Below the pieces are notes generated by a model. It had not been told where the DNA came from, made no database searches, and saw only the letters and a list, made by a program, of their open reading frames with translations. Both the position numbers and the translations under genes were made by a program. Source: Symsagittifera roscoffensis (taxonomy: Eukaryota; Xenacoelomorpha; Acoela; Convolutidae). Taken from it: a stretch of 64,000 nt of DNA. Shown here in pieces: positions 1-13,589 of the stretch. The first letter of the stretch is position 1; every line of letters starts with the position of its first letter. Location: assembly GCF_963678635.1 (NCBI RefSeq), contig NW_026971347.1:1-64000 (forward strand). Reading direction: 5' to 3'.

Positions 1-228
1 TTTTCGGATGTTTGCAGCACTTTTTGGTTTTTCGGATGTTTGACATATCTGATGTTTGCCCTGGTAAAGCTGGTTTTCGGATGTTTGCAGCACTTTTTGG
101 TTTTTCGGATGTTGACATATCGGATGTTTGCCCTGGAAAAGCTGCTTTTCGGATGTTTGCAGAACTTTTTGTTTTTTTTTCGGATGTTTGACATATCGGA
201 TGTTTGCCCTGGTAAAGCTGAAAAAACA

Positions 229-306
229 GATATGTCAAACATCCGAAAAACCAAAAAGTGCTGCAAACATGCGAAAACCAGCTTTACCAGGGCAAAACAT
301 CCGGTG
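229..306 (-). repeat. Single satellite monomer in inverted orientation
   Basis: About 77 bases read as the reverse complement of the surrounding satellite: the run begins acagatatgtcaaacatccg, passes through gtgctgcaaacatgcg, and ends near accagggcaaaacatccg. Both neighbours are in the normal orientation. It is the only orientation flip I found in either array. It may reflect a small inversion, a foldback-mediated copying error or an assembly artefact. Confidence 0.85.
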
Positions 307-2880
307 CTTTTTCGGCTGCTTTTCGTATGTTTGACATATCGGATGATTGCCCTGGTAAAGCTGGTTTTCGCATGTTTGCAGCACTTTTTGGTTTTTCGGA
401 TGTTTGACATATCTGATGTTCGCCCCGGTAAAGCTGGTTTGCGGATAATTGCAGCACTTTTTCGTTTTTCGGATGTTCGACATAACTGATGTTTGCCCTG
501 GTTAAATGGTTTTCGCTTTTTTGCAGCATTTTTTGGTTTTTCGGATGTTTGACATATCTAATGTTTGCCCTGGTTAAGCTGGTTTTCGCATGTTTGCAGC
601 ACTTTTTGGTTTTTCGGATGTTTGACATTTCGGATGTTCGCCCTGGTAAAGCTGGTTTTCGGATGTTTGCAGCACTTTTTGGTTTTTCGGATGTTCGATA
701 TGTCTGATGTTTGCCCTGGTAAAGCTGGTTTTTACCATGTATGCAGCATTTTTGGTTTTTTTTCGGATGTTTGCCATATCGGATGTTTGCCCTGGAAAAG
801 CTGCTTTTCGGATGTTTGCAGCACTTTTTGGTTTTTCGGATGTTTGGCATATCGGATGTTTGCCATGATAAAATGGTCTTCGGCTGTTTGCAGCACTTTT
901 TGGTTTTTCGGATGTTCCACATAACTGATGTTTGCCCTGGTTAAATGGTTTTCGCTTGTTTGCAGCATTTTTTGGTTTTTCGGATGTTTGACATATCTAA
1001 TGTTTGCCCTGGTAAAGCTGGTTTTCGGATAATTGCAGCACCTTTTGGTTTTTCGGATGTTAGACATATCGGATGTTTGCCATGGTAAAGCTGGTTTTCG
1101 GATGTTAGCTGCACTTTTTGGTTTTACGGATGTTTGACATATCTGGTGTTTGCCCTGGTTAAGCTGGTTTTCGCTTGTTTGCAGCTCTTTTTCGTTTTTC
1201 GGATGTTTGACATATCGGATGTTTGCCCTGGAAAAGCTGCTTTTTGGATGTTTGCAGCACTTTTTGTTTTTTTTTCGGATGTTTGACATATCGGATGTTT
1301 GCGCTGGAAAAGCTGCTTTTCGGATGTTTGCAGCACTTTTGTTTTTTCGGATGTTTGACATATCTGATGTTTGCCCTGGTAAAGCTGGTTTTCGGATGTT
1401 TGCAGCACTTTTTGGTTTTTCGGATGTTGACATATCGGATGTTCGCCCCGGTAAAGCTGGTTTGCGGATAATTGCAGCACTTTTTTGTTTTTCGGATGTT
1501 CGACATAACTGTTGTTTGCCCTGGTTAAATGGTTTTCGCTTGTTTGCAGCATTTTTTGGTTTTTCGGATGTTTGACATATCTAATGTTTGCCCTGGTTAA
1601 GCTGGTTTTCGCAGGTTTGCAGCACTTTTTGGTTTTTCGGATGTTTGACATATCGGATGTTCGCCCTGGTAAAGCTGGTTTTCGGATGTTTGCAGCAATT
1701 TTTGGTTTTTCCGATGTTCGATATGTCTGATGTTTGCCCTGGTAAAGCTGGTTTTTCCTATGTATGCAGCATTTTTGGTTTTCCGGATGTTTGACATATC
1801 GGATGTTTGCCCTGGAAAAGCTGCTTTTCGGATGTTTGCAGCACTTTTTGGTTTTTCGGATGTTTGGCATATCGGATGTTTGCCATGGTAAAATGGTCTT
1901 CGGATGTTTGCATCACTTTTTGGTTTTTCGGATGTTCGATATATCTGATGTTTGCCCTGGTTAAATGGTTTTCGCTTGTTATGCATTTTTTGGTTTTTCG
2001 GATGTTTGACATATCTAATGTTTGCCCTGGTAAAGCTGGTTTTCGCATGTTTGCAGCATTTTTTGGTTTTTCGGATGTTTGACATATCTAATGTTTGCCC
2101 TGGTTAAATGGTTTTCGCTTGTTTGCAGCATTTTTTGTTTTTCGGATGTTTGACATATCTAATGTTTGCCCTGGTAAAGCTGGTTTTCGCATGTTTGCAG
2201 CATTTTTTGGTTTTTCGGATGTTTGACATATCTAATGTTTGCCCTGGTAAAGCTGGTTTTCGCATGTTTGCAGCACTTTTTGGTTTTTCGGATGTTTGAC
2301 ATATCGGATGTTCGCCCTGGTAAAGCTGGTTTTCGGATGTTTGCAGCACTTTTTGGTTTCGGATGTTCGATATATCTGATGTTTGCCCTGGTAAAGCTGG
2401 TTTTTCCCATGTATGCAGCATTTTTGGTTTTTCGGATGTTTGACATATCGGATGTTTGCCCTGGTAAAGCTGGTTTTTCCCATGTATGCAGCACTTTTTG
2501 TTTTTTTCGGATGTTTGGCATATCGGATGTTTGCTATGGTAAAGCTGGTTTTTGGATGTTTGCAGCACTTTTTGTTTTTTCGGATATTCGACATATCTGA
2601 TGTTTGCCCTGGTTAAGCTGGTTTTCGCTTGTTTGCAGCACTTTTTGGTTTTTCGGATGTTTGACATATCTAATGTTTGCCCTGATAAAGCTGGTTTTCG
2701 CATGTTTGCAGCACTTTTTGGTTTTTCGGATGTTTGACATATCGGATGTTCGCCCTGGTAAAGCTGGTTTTCGGATGTTTGCAGCACTTTTTGGTTTTTC
2801 GGATGTTCGATATATCTGATGTTTGCCCTGGTAAAGCTGGTTTTTCCCATGTATGCAGCATTTTTGGTTTTTCGGATGTT

Positions 2881-5640
2881 TGAGATATCGGATGTTTGCC
2901 CTAGAAAAGCTGCTTTTCGGATGTTTGCAGCACTTTTTGGTTTTTCGGATGTTTGGCATATCGGATGTTTGCCATGGTAAAATGGTCTTCGGATGTTTGC
3001 AGCACTTTTTGGTTTTTCAGATGTTTGACATATCGGATGTTTACCCTGGTACAGCTGGTTTTCGCATGTTTGCAGCACTTTTTGGTTTTTCGGATGTTTG
3101 ACATATCTGATTTTGCCCAGGTTAAGCTGGTTTTCGCTTGTTTGCAGCACTTTTTCATTTTTCGGATGTTTGACATATCGGATGTTTGCCCTGGAAAAGC
3201 TGCTTTTCGGATGTTTGCAGCACTTTTTGTTTTTTTCGGATGTTTGACATTTAGGATGTTTGCGCTGGAAAAGCTGCTTTTCGGATGTTTGCAGCACTTT
3301 TTAGTTTTTCGGATGTTCGATATATCTGATGTTTTCCTGGTTAAGCTGGTTTTCACATGTTTGCAGCACTTTTTGATTTTTCGGATTTTTGACATATCTG
3401 ATGTTTGCCCTGGTAAATTTGCTTTTCGGATGTTTGCAGCACTTTTTGGTTTTTCGGATGTTGACATAACGGATGTTCGCCCCGGTAAAGCTGGTTTTCG
3501 GATAATAGAAGCACTTTTTCGTTTTCGGATATTCGACATAACTGATGTTTGCCCTGGTTAAGCTGGTTTTCGCTTATTTGGAGCATTTTTTGGGTTTTTC
3601 GGATGTTTGACATATCGGATATTTGCCATGGTAAAGCTGGTTTTTGGATGTTTGCAGCACTTTTTGGTTTTTCGGATGTTCGACATTTCTGATGTTTGCC
3701 CTGGTTAAGCTGGTTTTCGCTTGTTTGGAGCATTTTTTGGTTTTTCGGATGTTTGACATATCGGATATTTGCCATGCTAAAGCTGGTTTTTGGATGTTTG
3801 CAGCACTTTTTGGTTTTTCGGATGTTCGACATATCTGATGTTTGCCCTGGTAAAGCTGCTTTTTGGATGTTTGCAGCACTTTTTGGTTTTTCGGATGTTG
3901 ACATAACGGATGTTCGCCCCGGTAAAGCTGGTTTTCGGATAATTGCAGCACTTTTTCGTTTTCGGATATTCGACATAACTGATGTTTGCCCTGGTTAAGC
4001 TGGTTTTCGCTTATTTGGAGCTTTTTTTGGTTTTTCGGATGTTTGACATATCGGATATTTGCCATGGTAAAGCTGGTTTTTGGATGTTTGCAGCACTTTT
4101 TGGTTTTTCGGATGTTGACATAACGGATGTTCGCCCCGGTAAAGCTGTCTTTCGGATAATTGCAGCACTTTTTCGTTTCCGGATATTCGACATAAGTGAT
4201 GTTTGCCCTGGTTAAGCTGGTTTTCGCTTATTTGGAGCATTTTTTGGTTTTTCGGATGTTTGAGATATCGGATGTTTGCCCTAGAAAAGCTGCTTTTCGG
4301 ATGTTTGCAGCACTTTTTGGTTTTTCGGATGTTTGGCATATCGGATGTTTGCCATGGTAAAATGGTCTTCGGATGTTTGCAGCTTTTTTTGGTTTTTCAG
4401 ATGTTTGACATATCGGATGTTTACCCTGGTAAAGCTGGTTTTCGCATGTTTGCAGCACTTTTTGGTTTTTCGGATGTTTGACATATCTGATTTTGCCCAG
4501 GTTAAGCTGGTTTTCGCTTGTTTGCAGCACTTTTTCATTTTTCGGATGTTTGACATATCGGATGTTTGCCCTGGAAAAGCTGCTTTTCGGATGTTTGCAG
4601 CACTTTTTGTTTTTTTCGGATGTTTGACATTTAGGATGTTTGCGCTGGAAAAGCTGCTTTTCGGATGTTTGCAGCACTTTTTAGTTTTTCGGATGTTCGA
4701 TATATCTGATGTTTTCCTGGTTAAGCTGGTTTTCACATGTTTGCAGCACTTTTTGATTTTTCGGATTTTTGACATATCTGATGTTTGCCCTGGTAAATTT
4801 GCTTTTCGGATGTTTGCAGCACTTTTTGGTTTTTCGGATGTTGACATAACGGATGTTCGCCCCGGTAAAGCTGGTTTTCGGATAATAGAAGCACTTTTTC
4901 GTTTTCGGATATTCGACATAACTGATGTTTGCCCTGGTTAAGCTGGTTTTCGCTTATTTGGAGCATTTTTTGGGTTTTTCGGATGTTTGACATATCGGAT
5001 ATTTGCCATGGTAAAGCTGGTTTTTGGATGTTTGCAGCACTTTTTGGTTTTTCGGATGTTCGACATTTCTGATGTTTGCCCTGGTTAAGCTGGTTTTCGC
5101 TTGTTTGGAGCATTTTTTGGTTTTTCGGATGTTTGACATATCGGATATTTGCCATGCTAAAGCTGGTTTTTGGATGTTTGCAGCACTTTTTGGTTTTTCG
5201 GATGTTCGACATATCTGATGTTTGCCCTGGTAAAGCTGCTTTTTGGATGTTTGCAGCACTTTTTGGTTTTTCGGATGTTGACATAACGGATGTTCGCCCC
5301 GGTAAAGCTGGTTTTCGGATAATTGCAGCACTTTTTCGTTTTCGGATATTCGCCATAACTGATGTTTGCCCTGGTTAAGCTGGTTTTCGCTTATTTGGAG
5401 CATTTTTTGGTTTTTCGGATGTTTGACATATCGGATATTTGCCATGGTAAAGCTGGTTTTTGGATGTTTGCAGCACTTTTTGGTTTTTCGGATGTTGACA
5501 TAACGGATGTTCGCCCCGGTAAAGCTGTCTTTCGGATAATTGCAGCACTTTTTCGTTTCCGGATATTCGACATAACTGATGTTTGCCCTGGTTAAGCTGG
5601 TTTTCGCTTATTTGGAGCATTTTTTGGTTTTTCGGATGTT
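2881..5640 (+). repeat. Higher-order repeat: 1380-bp block in tandem, twice
   Basis: Bases 2881-4260 and 4261-5640 match almost base for base at an offset of exactly 1380, about 19 monomers. Only a few substitutions are visible, such as gcac against gctt near 3001/4381, acagct against aaagct near 3050/4430, and aagtgat against aactgat near 4194/5574. Neighbouring monomers differ far more from one another, so this block was duplicated recently, as expected from unequal exchange in a satellite array. Confidence 0.9.
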
Positions 5641-8600
5641 TGACGTATCGGATATTTGCCATGGTAAAGCTGGTTTTTGGATGTTTGCAGCACTTTTTGG
5701 TTTTTCGGATGTTCGACATATCTGATGTTTGCCCTGGTAAAGCTGGTTTTCGCACGTTTGCAGCACTTTTTAGTTTTTCGGATATTCGACATATCGGATG
5801 TTCGCCCTGGTAAAGCTGGTTTTCGGATGTTTGCAGCACTTTTTGGTTTTTCGGATGTTCGATATATCTGATGTTTGCCCTGGTAAAGCTGGTTCTTCCC
5901 ATGTATGCAGCCCTTTTTGGTTTTTCGGATGTTTGACATATCGGGTGTTTGTCCTGGAAAAACTACTTTTCGGATTTTTCAGCACTTTTTGGTTTTTTGG
6001 ATGTTTGGCATATCGAATGTTTGCCATGGTAAAATGGTCTTCGGATGTTTGCAGCACTTTTTGGTTTTTCGGATGTTTGACATATCGAATGTTTGCCCTG
6101 GTAAAGCTGGTTTTCGCATGTTTGCAGCACTTTTTGGTTGTCGGATGTTTGACATATCTGATGTTTGCCCCGGTTAAGCTGGTTTTCGCTTGTTTCCAGC
6201 ACTCTTTCGTTTTTCACATGTTTGACATATCGGATGTTTGCCCTGGAAAAGCTGCTTTTTGGGTGTTTGCAGCACTTTTTGTTTTTTTTTCGGATGTTTG
6301 ACATTTGGGATGTTTGCGCTGGAAAAGCTGCTTTTCGGATGTTTGCAGCACTTTTTAGTTTTTCGGATGTTCGATATATCTGATGTTTTCCTGGTTAAGC
6401 TGGTTTTCGCTTGTTTGCAGCACTTTTTGGTTTTTCGGATGTTTGACATATCTGATGTTTGCCCTGGTTAAGCTGGTTTTTCGCTTGTTTGCAGCGTTTT
6501 GGTTTTTCGGATGTTTGACATTTTGGATGTTTGCCATGGTAAAGCTGGTTTTTGGATGTTTGCAGCACTTTTTGGTTTTTCGGATGTTGACATATCGGAA
6601 GTTTGCCCTGGAAAAGCTGCTTTTCGGATGTTTGCAGCACTTTTTGGTTTTTCGGATGTTTGGCATATCGGATGTTTGCCATGGTAAAATGGTCTTCGGA
6701 TGTTTGCAGCACTTTTTGGTTTTTCGGATGTTTGACATATCGGATGTTTGCCCTGGTAAAGCTGGTTTTCGCATGGTTGCAGCACTTTTTGGTTTTTCGG
6801 ATGTTTGACTTATCTGATGTTTGCCCTGGTTAAGCTGGTTTTCGCTTGTTTGCAGCGTTTTGGTTTTTCGGATGTTTGACATATTGGATGTTTGCCATGG
6901 TAAAGCTGATTTTTGGATGATTTCAGCACTTTTTGGTTTTTCGGATGTTGACATATCGGAAGTTTGCCCTGGAACAGCTGCTTTTCGGATGTTTGCAGCA
7001 CTTTCTAGTTTTTCGGATGTTCGATATATCTGATGTTTTCCTGGTTAAGCTGGTTTTCGCTTGTTTGCAGCACTTTTTGGTTTTTCGGATGTTTGACATA
7101 TCTGATGTTTGCCCTGGTTAAGCTGGTTTTCGCTTGTTTGCAGCATTTTGGTTTTTCGGATGTTTGACATATTGGATGTTTGCCATGGTAAAGCTGGTTT
7201 TTGGATGATTTCAGCACTTTTTGGTTTTTCGGATGTTGACATATCGGAAGTTTGCCCTGGAACAGCTGCTTTTCGGATGTTTGCAGCACTTTTTAGTTTT
7301 TCGGATGTTTGACATATCTGATGTTTGCCCTGGTTAAGCTGGTTTTCGCTTGTTTACAGCATTTTGGTTTTTCGGATGTTGACATATCGGAAGTTTGCCC
7401 TGGAAAAACTGCTTTTCGGATGTTTGCAGCACTTTTTGGTTTTTCGGATGTTTGGCATATCGCATGTTTGCCATGGTAAAATGGTCTTCGGATGTTTGCA
7501 GCACTTTTTGGTTTTTCGGATGTTTGACATATCGGATGTTTAACTGGTAAAGCTGGTTTTCGCATGGTTGCAGCACTTTTTGGTTTTTCGGATGTTTGAC
7601 ATATCTGATGTTTGCACTGGTTAAGCTGGTTTTTGCTTGTTTGCATTACTTTTTGGTTTTTCGAATGTTTGACATATCGGATGTTTGCCATGGTAAAGCT
7701 GGTTTTCGGATGTTTGCAGCACTTTTTGGTTTTTCGGATGTTGACATATCGGATTTTCGCCCTGGTAAAGCTGGTTTTCGGATAATTGCTGCACTTTTTC
7801 GTTTTTCGGATGTTCGACATATCTGATGTTTGCCCTGGTTAAGCTGGTTTTCGCTTGTTTGCAGCTTTTTTTTTGGTTTTTCGGATGTTTGACATGTCGG
7901 ATGTTTGCCCTGGAAAAGCTGCTTTTCGGATGTTTGCAGCACTTTTTAGTTTTTGAATGTTTGACATATCGGATGTTTGCCCTCGTAAAGCTGGTTTTCG
8001 CATGTTTGCGGCTCTTTTTGGTTTTTCGGAAGTTTGAAATATCGGATGTTTGCCCAGGTAAAGCTGCTTTTCGGATCTTTGCAGCACTTTTTGGTTTTTC
8101 TGATGTTTGGCATATCAGATGTTTGCCATGGTAAAGCTGGTTTCGGATAAATGCAGCACTTTTTGGTTTTTCAGATGTTTGACATATCGGATGTTTGCCC
8201 TGGAAAAGCTGCTTTTCGGATGTTTGCAGCACTTTTTGTTTTTTCTGATGTTTGGCATATCAGATGTTTGCCATGGTAAAGCTGGTTTCGGATAAATGCA
8301 GCACTTTTTGGTTTTTCAGATGTTTGACATATCGGATGTTTGCCCTGGAAAAGCTGCTTTTCGGATGTTTGCAGCACTTTTTGTTTTTTCGGATGTTTGA
8401 CATATCGGATGTTTGCCCTGGAAAAGCTGCTTTTCGGATGTTTGCAGCATTTTTTAGTTTTTTCAGATGTTTGACATATCGGATGTTTGCCCTGGAAAAG
8501 CTGCTTTTCGGATGTTTGCAGCACTTTTTGTTTTTTCGGATGTTTGACATATCGGATGTTTGCCCTGGAAAAGCTGCTTTTCGGATGTTTGCAGCACTTT

Positions 8601-10839
8601 TTGTTTTTTCGGATGTTTGACATGTCGGATGTTTGCCCTGGAAAAGCTGCTTTTCGGATGTTTGCAGCACTTTTTGTTTTTTCGGATGTTTGACATATCG
8701 GATGTTTGCCCTGGAAAAGCTGCTTTTCGGATGTTTGCAGCACTTTTTGTTTTTTCTGATGTTTGGCATATCAGATGTTTGCCATGGTAAAGCTGGTTTC
8801 GGATAAATGCAGCACTTTTTGGTTTTTCAGATGTTTGACATATCGGATGTTTGCCCTGGAAAAGCTGCTTTTCGGATGTTTGCGGCTCTTTTTGGTTTTT
8901 CGGAAGTTTGAAATATCGGATGTTTGCCCAGGTAAAGCTGCTTTTCGGATCTTTGCAGCACTTTTTGGTTTTTCTGATGTTTGGCATATCAGATGTTTGC
9001 CATGGTAAAGCTGGTTTCGGATAAATGCAGCACTTTTTGGTTTTTCAGATGTTTGACATATCGGATGTTTGCCCTGGAAAAGCTGCTTTTCGGATGTTTG
9101 CAGCACTTTTTGTTTTTTCGGATGTTTGACATATCGGATGTTTGCCCTGGAAAAGCTGCTTTTCGGATGTTTGCAGCATTTTTTAGTTTTTGAATGTTTG
9201 ACATCGGATGTTTGCCCTCGTAAAGCTGGTTTTCGCATGTTTGCGGCTCTTTTTGGTTTTTCGGAAGTTTGAAATATCGGATGTTTGCCCAGGTAAAGCT
9301 GCTTTTCGGATCTTTGCAGCTTTTTTTGGTTTTTCGGATGTTTGGTATATCGGATGTTTGCCATGGTAAAGCTGGTTTCGGATAAATGCAGCAATTTTTG
9401 GGTTTTCGGATGTTTGACATATCGGATGTTTGCCCTGGTAAAGCTTGTTTTCGCATGTTTGCACCAATTTTTGGTTTTTCGGATGTTTGACACATCGGAT
9501 GTTTGCCCTGGAAAAGCTGCTTTTCGGATGTTTGCAGCTTTTTTTGTTTTTTTCGGATAATTGACATCTCGGATGTTTGCCATGGAAAAGCTGCTTTTCG
9601 GATGTTTGCAGCACTTTTTAGTTTTTGGATGTTTGAAATATCGGATGTTTGTCCTGGTAAAGCTGGTTTTCGCATGTTTGCAGCACTTTTTGTTTTTTCG
9701 GATGTTTGACTTATCGGATGTTTGCCCTGGAAAAGCTGCTTTTCGGATGTTTGCAGCACTTTTTGGTTTTTCGGATGTTTGGCATTTTGGATATTTGCCA
9801 TGGTAAAACTGATTTTCGGATGTTTGCAGCACTTTTGGGTTACTGGATGTTTGACATATCGGATGTTTCCCCTGGAAAATTTGGTTTCCGGATGTTTCCA
9901 GCATCCAGCACCTTTTGGTTTTTCGGATGTTAGACATATCGGATGTTTGCCATGGTAAAGCTGGTTTTGGGATGTTAGCTGCACTTTTTGGTTTTACGGA
10001 TTTTTGATATATCGGATGTTCGCCCTGGTAAAGCCTGTTTTCGGATGTTTCCAGCACATTTTGGTTTTTCGGATGTTTGACATATCGGATGTTTGCCATG
10101 GTAAAGCTGGTTTTCGGATGTTTGCAGCACTTTTTGGTTTTTCGGATGTTGACATATCGGATGTTCGCCCTGGTAAAGCTACTTTTTGGATGTTTGCAGC
10201 ACTTTTTTGGTTTTTCGGATGTTTGACATATCTGATGTTTGCCCTGGTTAAGCTGGTTTTCGCTTGTTTGCAGCACTTTTTGGTTTTTCGGATGTTTGAC
10301 ATATCGGATGTTTGCCCTGGTAAAGCTGGTTTTCGCATGTTTGCAGCACTTTTTGGTTTTTCGGATGTTTGCCATATCGGATGTTCGCCCTGGTAAAGCT
10401 GGTTTTCGGATGTTTGCAGCACCTTTGGTTTTTCGGATGTTCAACATATCTGAAGTTTGCCCTGGTTAAGCTGGTTTTCGCATGTATGCAGCACTTTTTG
10501 GTTTTTCGGATTTTTGACATATCGGATGTTTGCCCTGGAAAAGCTGCTTTTCGGATGTTTGCAGCACTTTTTGGTTTTTAAATGTTTGAAATATCGGATG
10601 TTTGTCCTGGTAAAGCTGGTTTTCGCATGTTTGCAGCACTTTTCGTTTTTTCGGATGTTTGACTTATCGGATGTTTGCCCTGGAAAAGCTGCTTTTTGGA
10701 TGTTTGCAGCACTTTTTGGTTTTTCGGATGTTTGGCATATTGGATATTTGCCAGGGTAAAGCTGATTTTCGGATGTTTGCAGCAATTTTGGGTTACTGGA
10801 TGTTTGATATATCGGATGTTCGCCCTGGTAAAGCCTGTT

Positions 10840-13181
10840 TTCGGATGTTTGCAGCACTTTTTGGTTTTTCGGATGTTTGACATATCGGATGTTTGCCATA
10901 GTAAAGCTGGTTTTCGCATGTTTGCAGCATTTTTTGGTTTTTCGGATGTTTGACATATCGGATGTTTCCCCTGGAAAAATTGGTTTTCGGATGTTTCCAG
11001 CATCCAGCACCTTTTGGTTTTTCGGATGTTAGACATATCGGATGTTTGCCATGGTAAAGCTGGTTTTCGGATGTTAGCTGCACTTTTTGGTTTTACGGAT
11101 GTTTGATATATCGGATGTTCGCCCTGGTAAAGCCTGTTTTCGGATGTTTGCAGCACTTTTTGGTTTTTCGGATGTTTGACATATCGGATATTTGCCATAG
11201 TAAAGCTGGTTTTCGCATATTTGCAGCACTTTTTGGTTTTTCGGAAGTTTGACATTTTGGATTTTTGCCCTGGAAAATTTGCTTTTCGGATGTTTCCAGC
11301 ACATTTTGGTTTTTCGGATGTTTGACATATCGGATGTTTGCCATGGTAAAGCTGGTTTTCGGATGTTTGCAGCACTTTTTGGTTTTTCGGATGTTGACAT
11401 ATCGGATGTTCGCCCTGGTAAAGCTACTTTTTGGATGTTTGCAGCACTTTTTGGTTTTTCGGATGTTTGACATATCTGATGTTTGCCCTGGTTAAGCTGG
11501 TTTTCGCTTGTTTGCAGCACTTTTTGGTTTTTCGGATGTTTGACATATCAGATGTTTGCCCTGGAAAAGCTGCTTTTCGGCTGTTTGCAGCAGTTTTTGG
11601 TTTTTTGAATGTTTGGCATATCGGATGTTTGCCATGGTAAAGCTGGTTTTCGGATGTTTGCAGCACTTTTTGGTTTTTCGGATGTTGACATATCGGATGT
11701 TCGCCCTGGTAAAGCTGGTTTCCGGATGTTTGCAGCACCTTTGGTTTTTCGGATGTTGACATATCGGATGTTCGCCCTGGTAAAGCTGCTTTTCGGTTGT
11801 TTGAAGCACTTTTTGGTTTTTCTGATGTTTGAAATATCGGATGTTTGCCCTGGTAAAGCTGGTTTTCTCATGTTTGCAGCACTTTTTGGTTTTTCGGATG
11901 TTTGACATATCGGATGTTCGCCCTGGTAAAGCTGATTTTCGCATGTTTGCAGCACTTTTTGGTTTTTCGGATGTTTGACATATCGGATGTTCGCCCTGGT
12001 AAAGCTACTTTTTGGATGTTTGCAGCACTTTTTGGTTTTTCGGATGTTTGACATATCGGATGTTTGCCATAGTAAAGCTGGTTTTCGCATGTTTGCAGCA
12101 TTTTTTGGTTTTTCGGATGTTTGACATATCGGATGTTTCCCCTGGAAAAATTGGTTTTCGGATGTTTCCAGCATCCAGCACCTTTTGGTTTTTCGGATGT
12201 TAGACATATCGGATGTTTGCCATGGTAAAGCTGGTTTTCGGATGTTAGCTGCACTTTTTGGTTTTACGGATGTTTGATATATCGGATGTTCGCCCTGGTA
12301 AAGCCTGTTTTCGGATGTTTGCAGCACTTTTTGGTTTTTCGGATGTTTGACATATCGGATATTTGCCATAGTAAAGCTGGTTTTCGCATATTTGCAGCAC
12401 TTTTTGGTTTTTCGGAAGTTTGACATTTTGGATTTTTGCCCTGGAAAATTTGCTTTTCGGATGTTTCCAGCACATTTTGGTTTTTCGGATGTTTGACATA
12501 TCGGATGTTTGCCATGGTAAAGCTGGTTTTCGGATGTTTGCAGCACTTTTTGGTTTTTCGGATGTTGACATATCGGATGTTCGCCCTGGTAAAGCTACTT
12601 TTTGGATGTTTGCAGCACTTTTTGGTTTTTCGGATGTTTGACATATCTGATGTTTGCCCTGGTTAAGCTGGTTTTCGCTTGTTTGCAGCACTTTTTGGTT
12701 TTTCGGATGTTTGACATATCAGATGTTTGCCCTGGAAAAGCTGCTTTTCGGCTGTTTGCAGCAGTTTTTGGTTTTTCGAATGTTTGGCATATCGGATGTT
12801 TGCCATGGTAAAGCTGGTTTTCGGATGTTTGCAGCACTTTTTGGTTTTTCGGATGTTGACATATCGGATGTTCGCCCTGGTAAAGCTGGTTTTCGGATGT
12901 TTGCAGCACCTTTGGTTTTTCGGATGTTGACATATCGGATGTTCGCCCTGGTAAAGCTGCTTTTCGGTTGTTTGAAGCACTTTTTGGTTTTTCTGATGTT
13001 TGAAATATCGGATGTTTGCCCTGGTAAAGCTGGTTTTCTCATGTTTGCAGCACTTTTTGGTTTTTCGGATGTTTGACATATCGGATGTTCGCCCTGGTAA
13101 AGCTGATTTTCGCATGTTTGCAGCACTTTTTGGTTTTTCGGATGTTTGACATATCGGATGTTCGCCCTGGTAAAGCTGGTT
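10840..13181 (+). repeat. Higher-order repeat: 1171-bp block in tandem, twice
   Basis: About 16 monomers are repeated at an offset of 1171 bases. A marker monomer with the unusual segment ggatgtttccagcatccagc appears near 10990 and again near 12161, and the following monomers match in order. A further copy of the same marker lies near 9893, so the block has an older third relative upstream. Edges are approximate. Confidence 0.8.
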
Positions 13182-13589
13182 TTCGGATGTTTGCAGCACT
13201 TTTTGAATTTTCGGATGTTCGACATATCTGATGTTTGCCCTGGTAAAGCTGGTTTTCGCATGTATGCAGCACTTTTTGGTTTTTCGGATGTTTGACATAT
13301 CGGATGTTTGCCCTGGAAAAGCTGCTTTTCGACTGTTTGCAGCAGTTTTTGGTTTTTTGAATAATTGGCATATCGGATGTTTGCCATGGTAAAGGTGGTT
13401 TTCGGATGTTTGCAGCACTTTTTGTTTTTTCGGATGTTGACGTATCGGATGTTCGCCCTGGTAAAGCTGGTTTTCGGATGTTTGCAGCACTTTTTCGTTT
13501 TTCGGATGTTCGACATATCTGATTTTTGCCCTGGTTAAGCTGGTTTTCGCTTGTTTGCAGCACTTTTTGGTTTTTCGGTTGATCAACAT

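Noticed and set aside
1-73. CENP-B box in the satellite
   Set aside because: The ttcgg of the monomer looked suggestive, but the remaining required positions of the box are not present.
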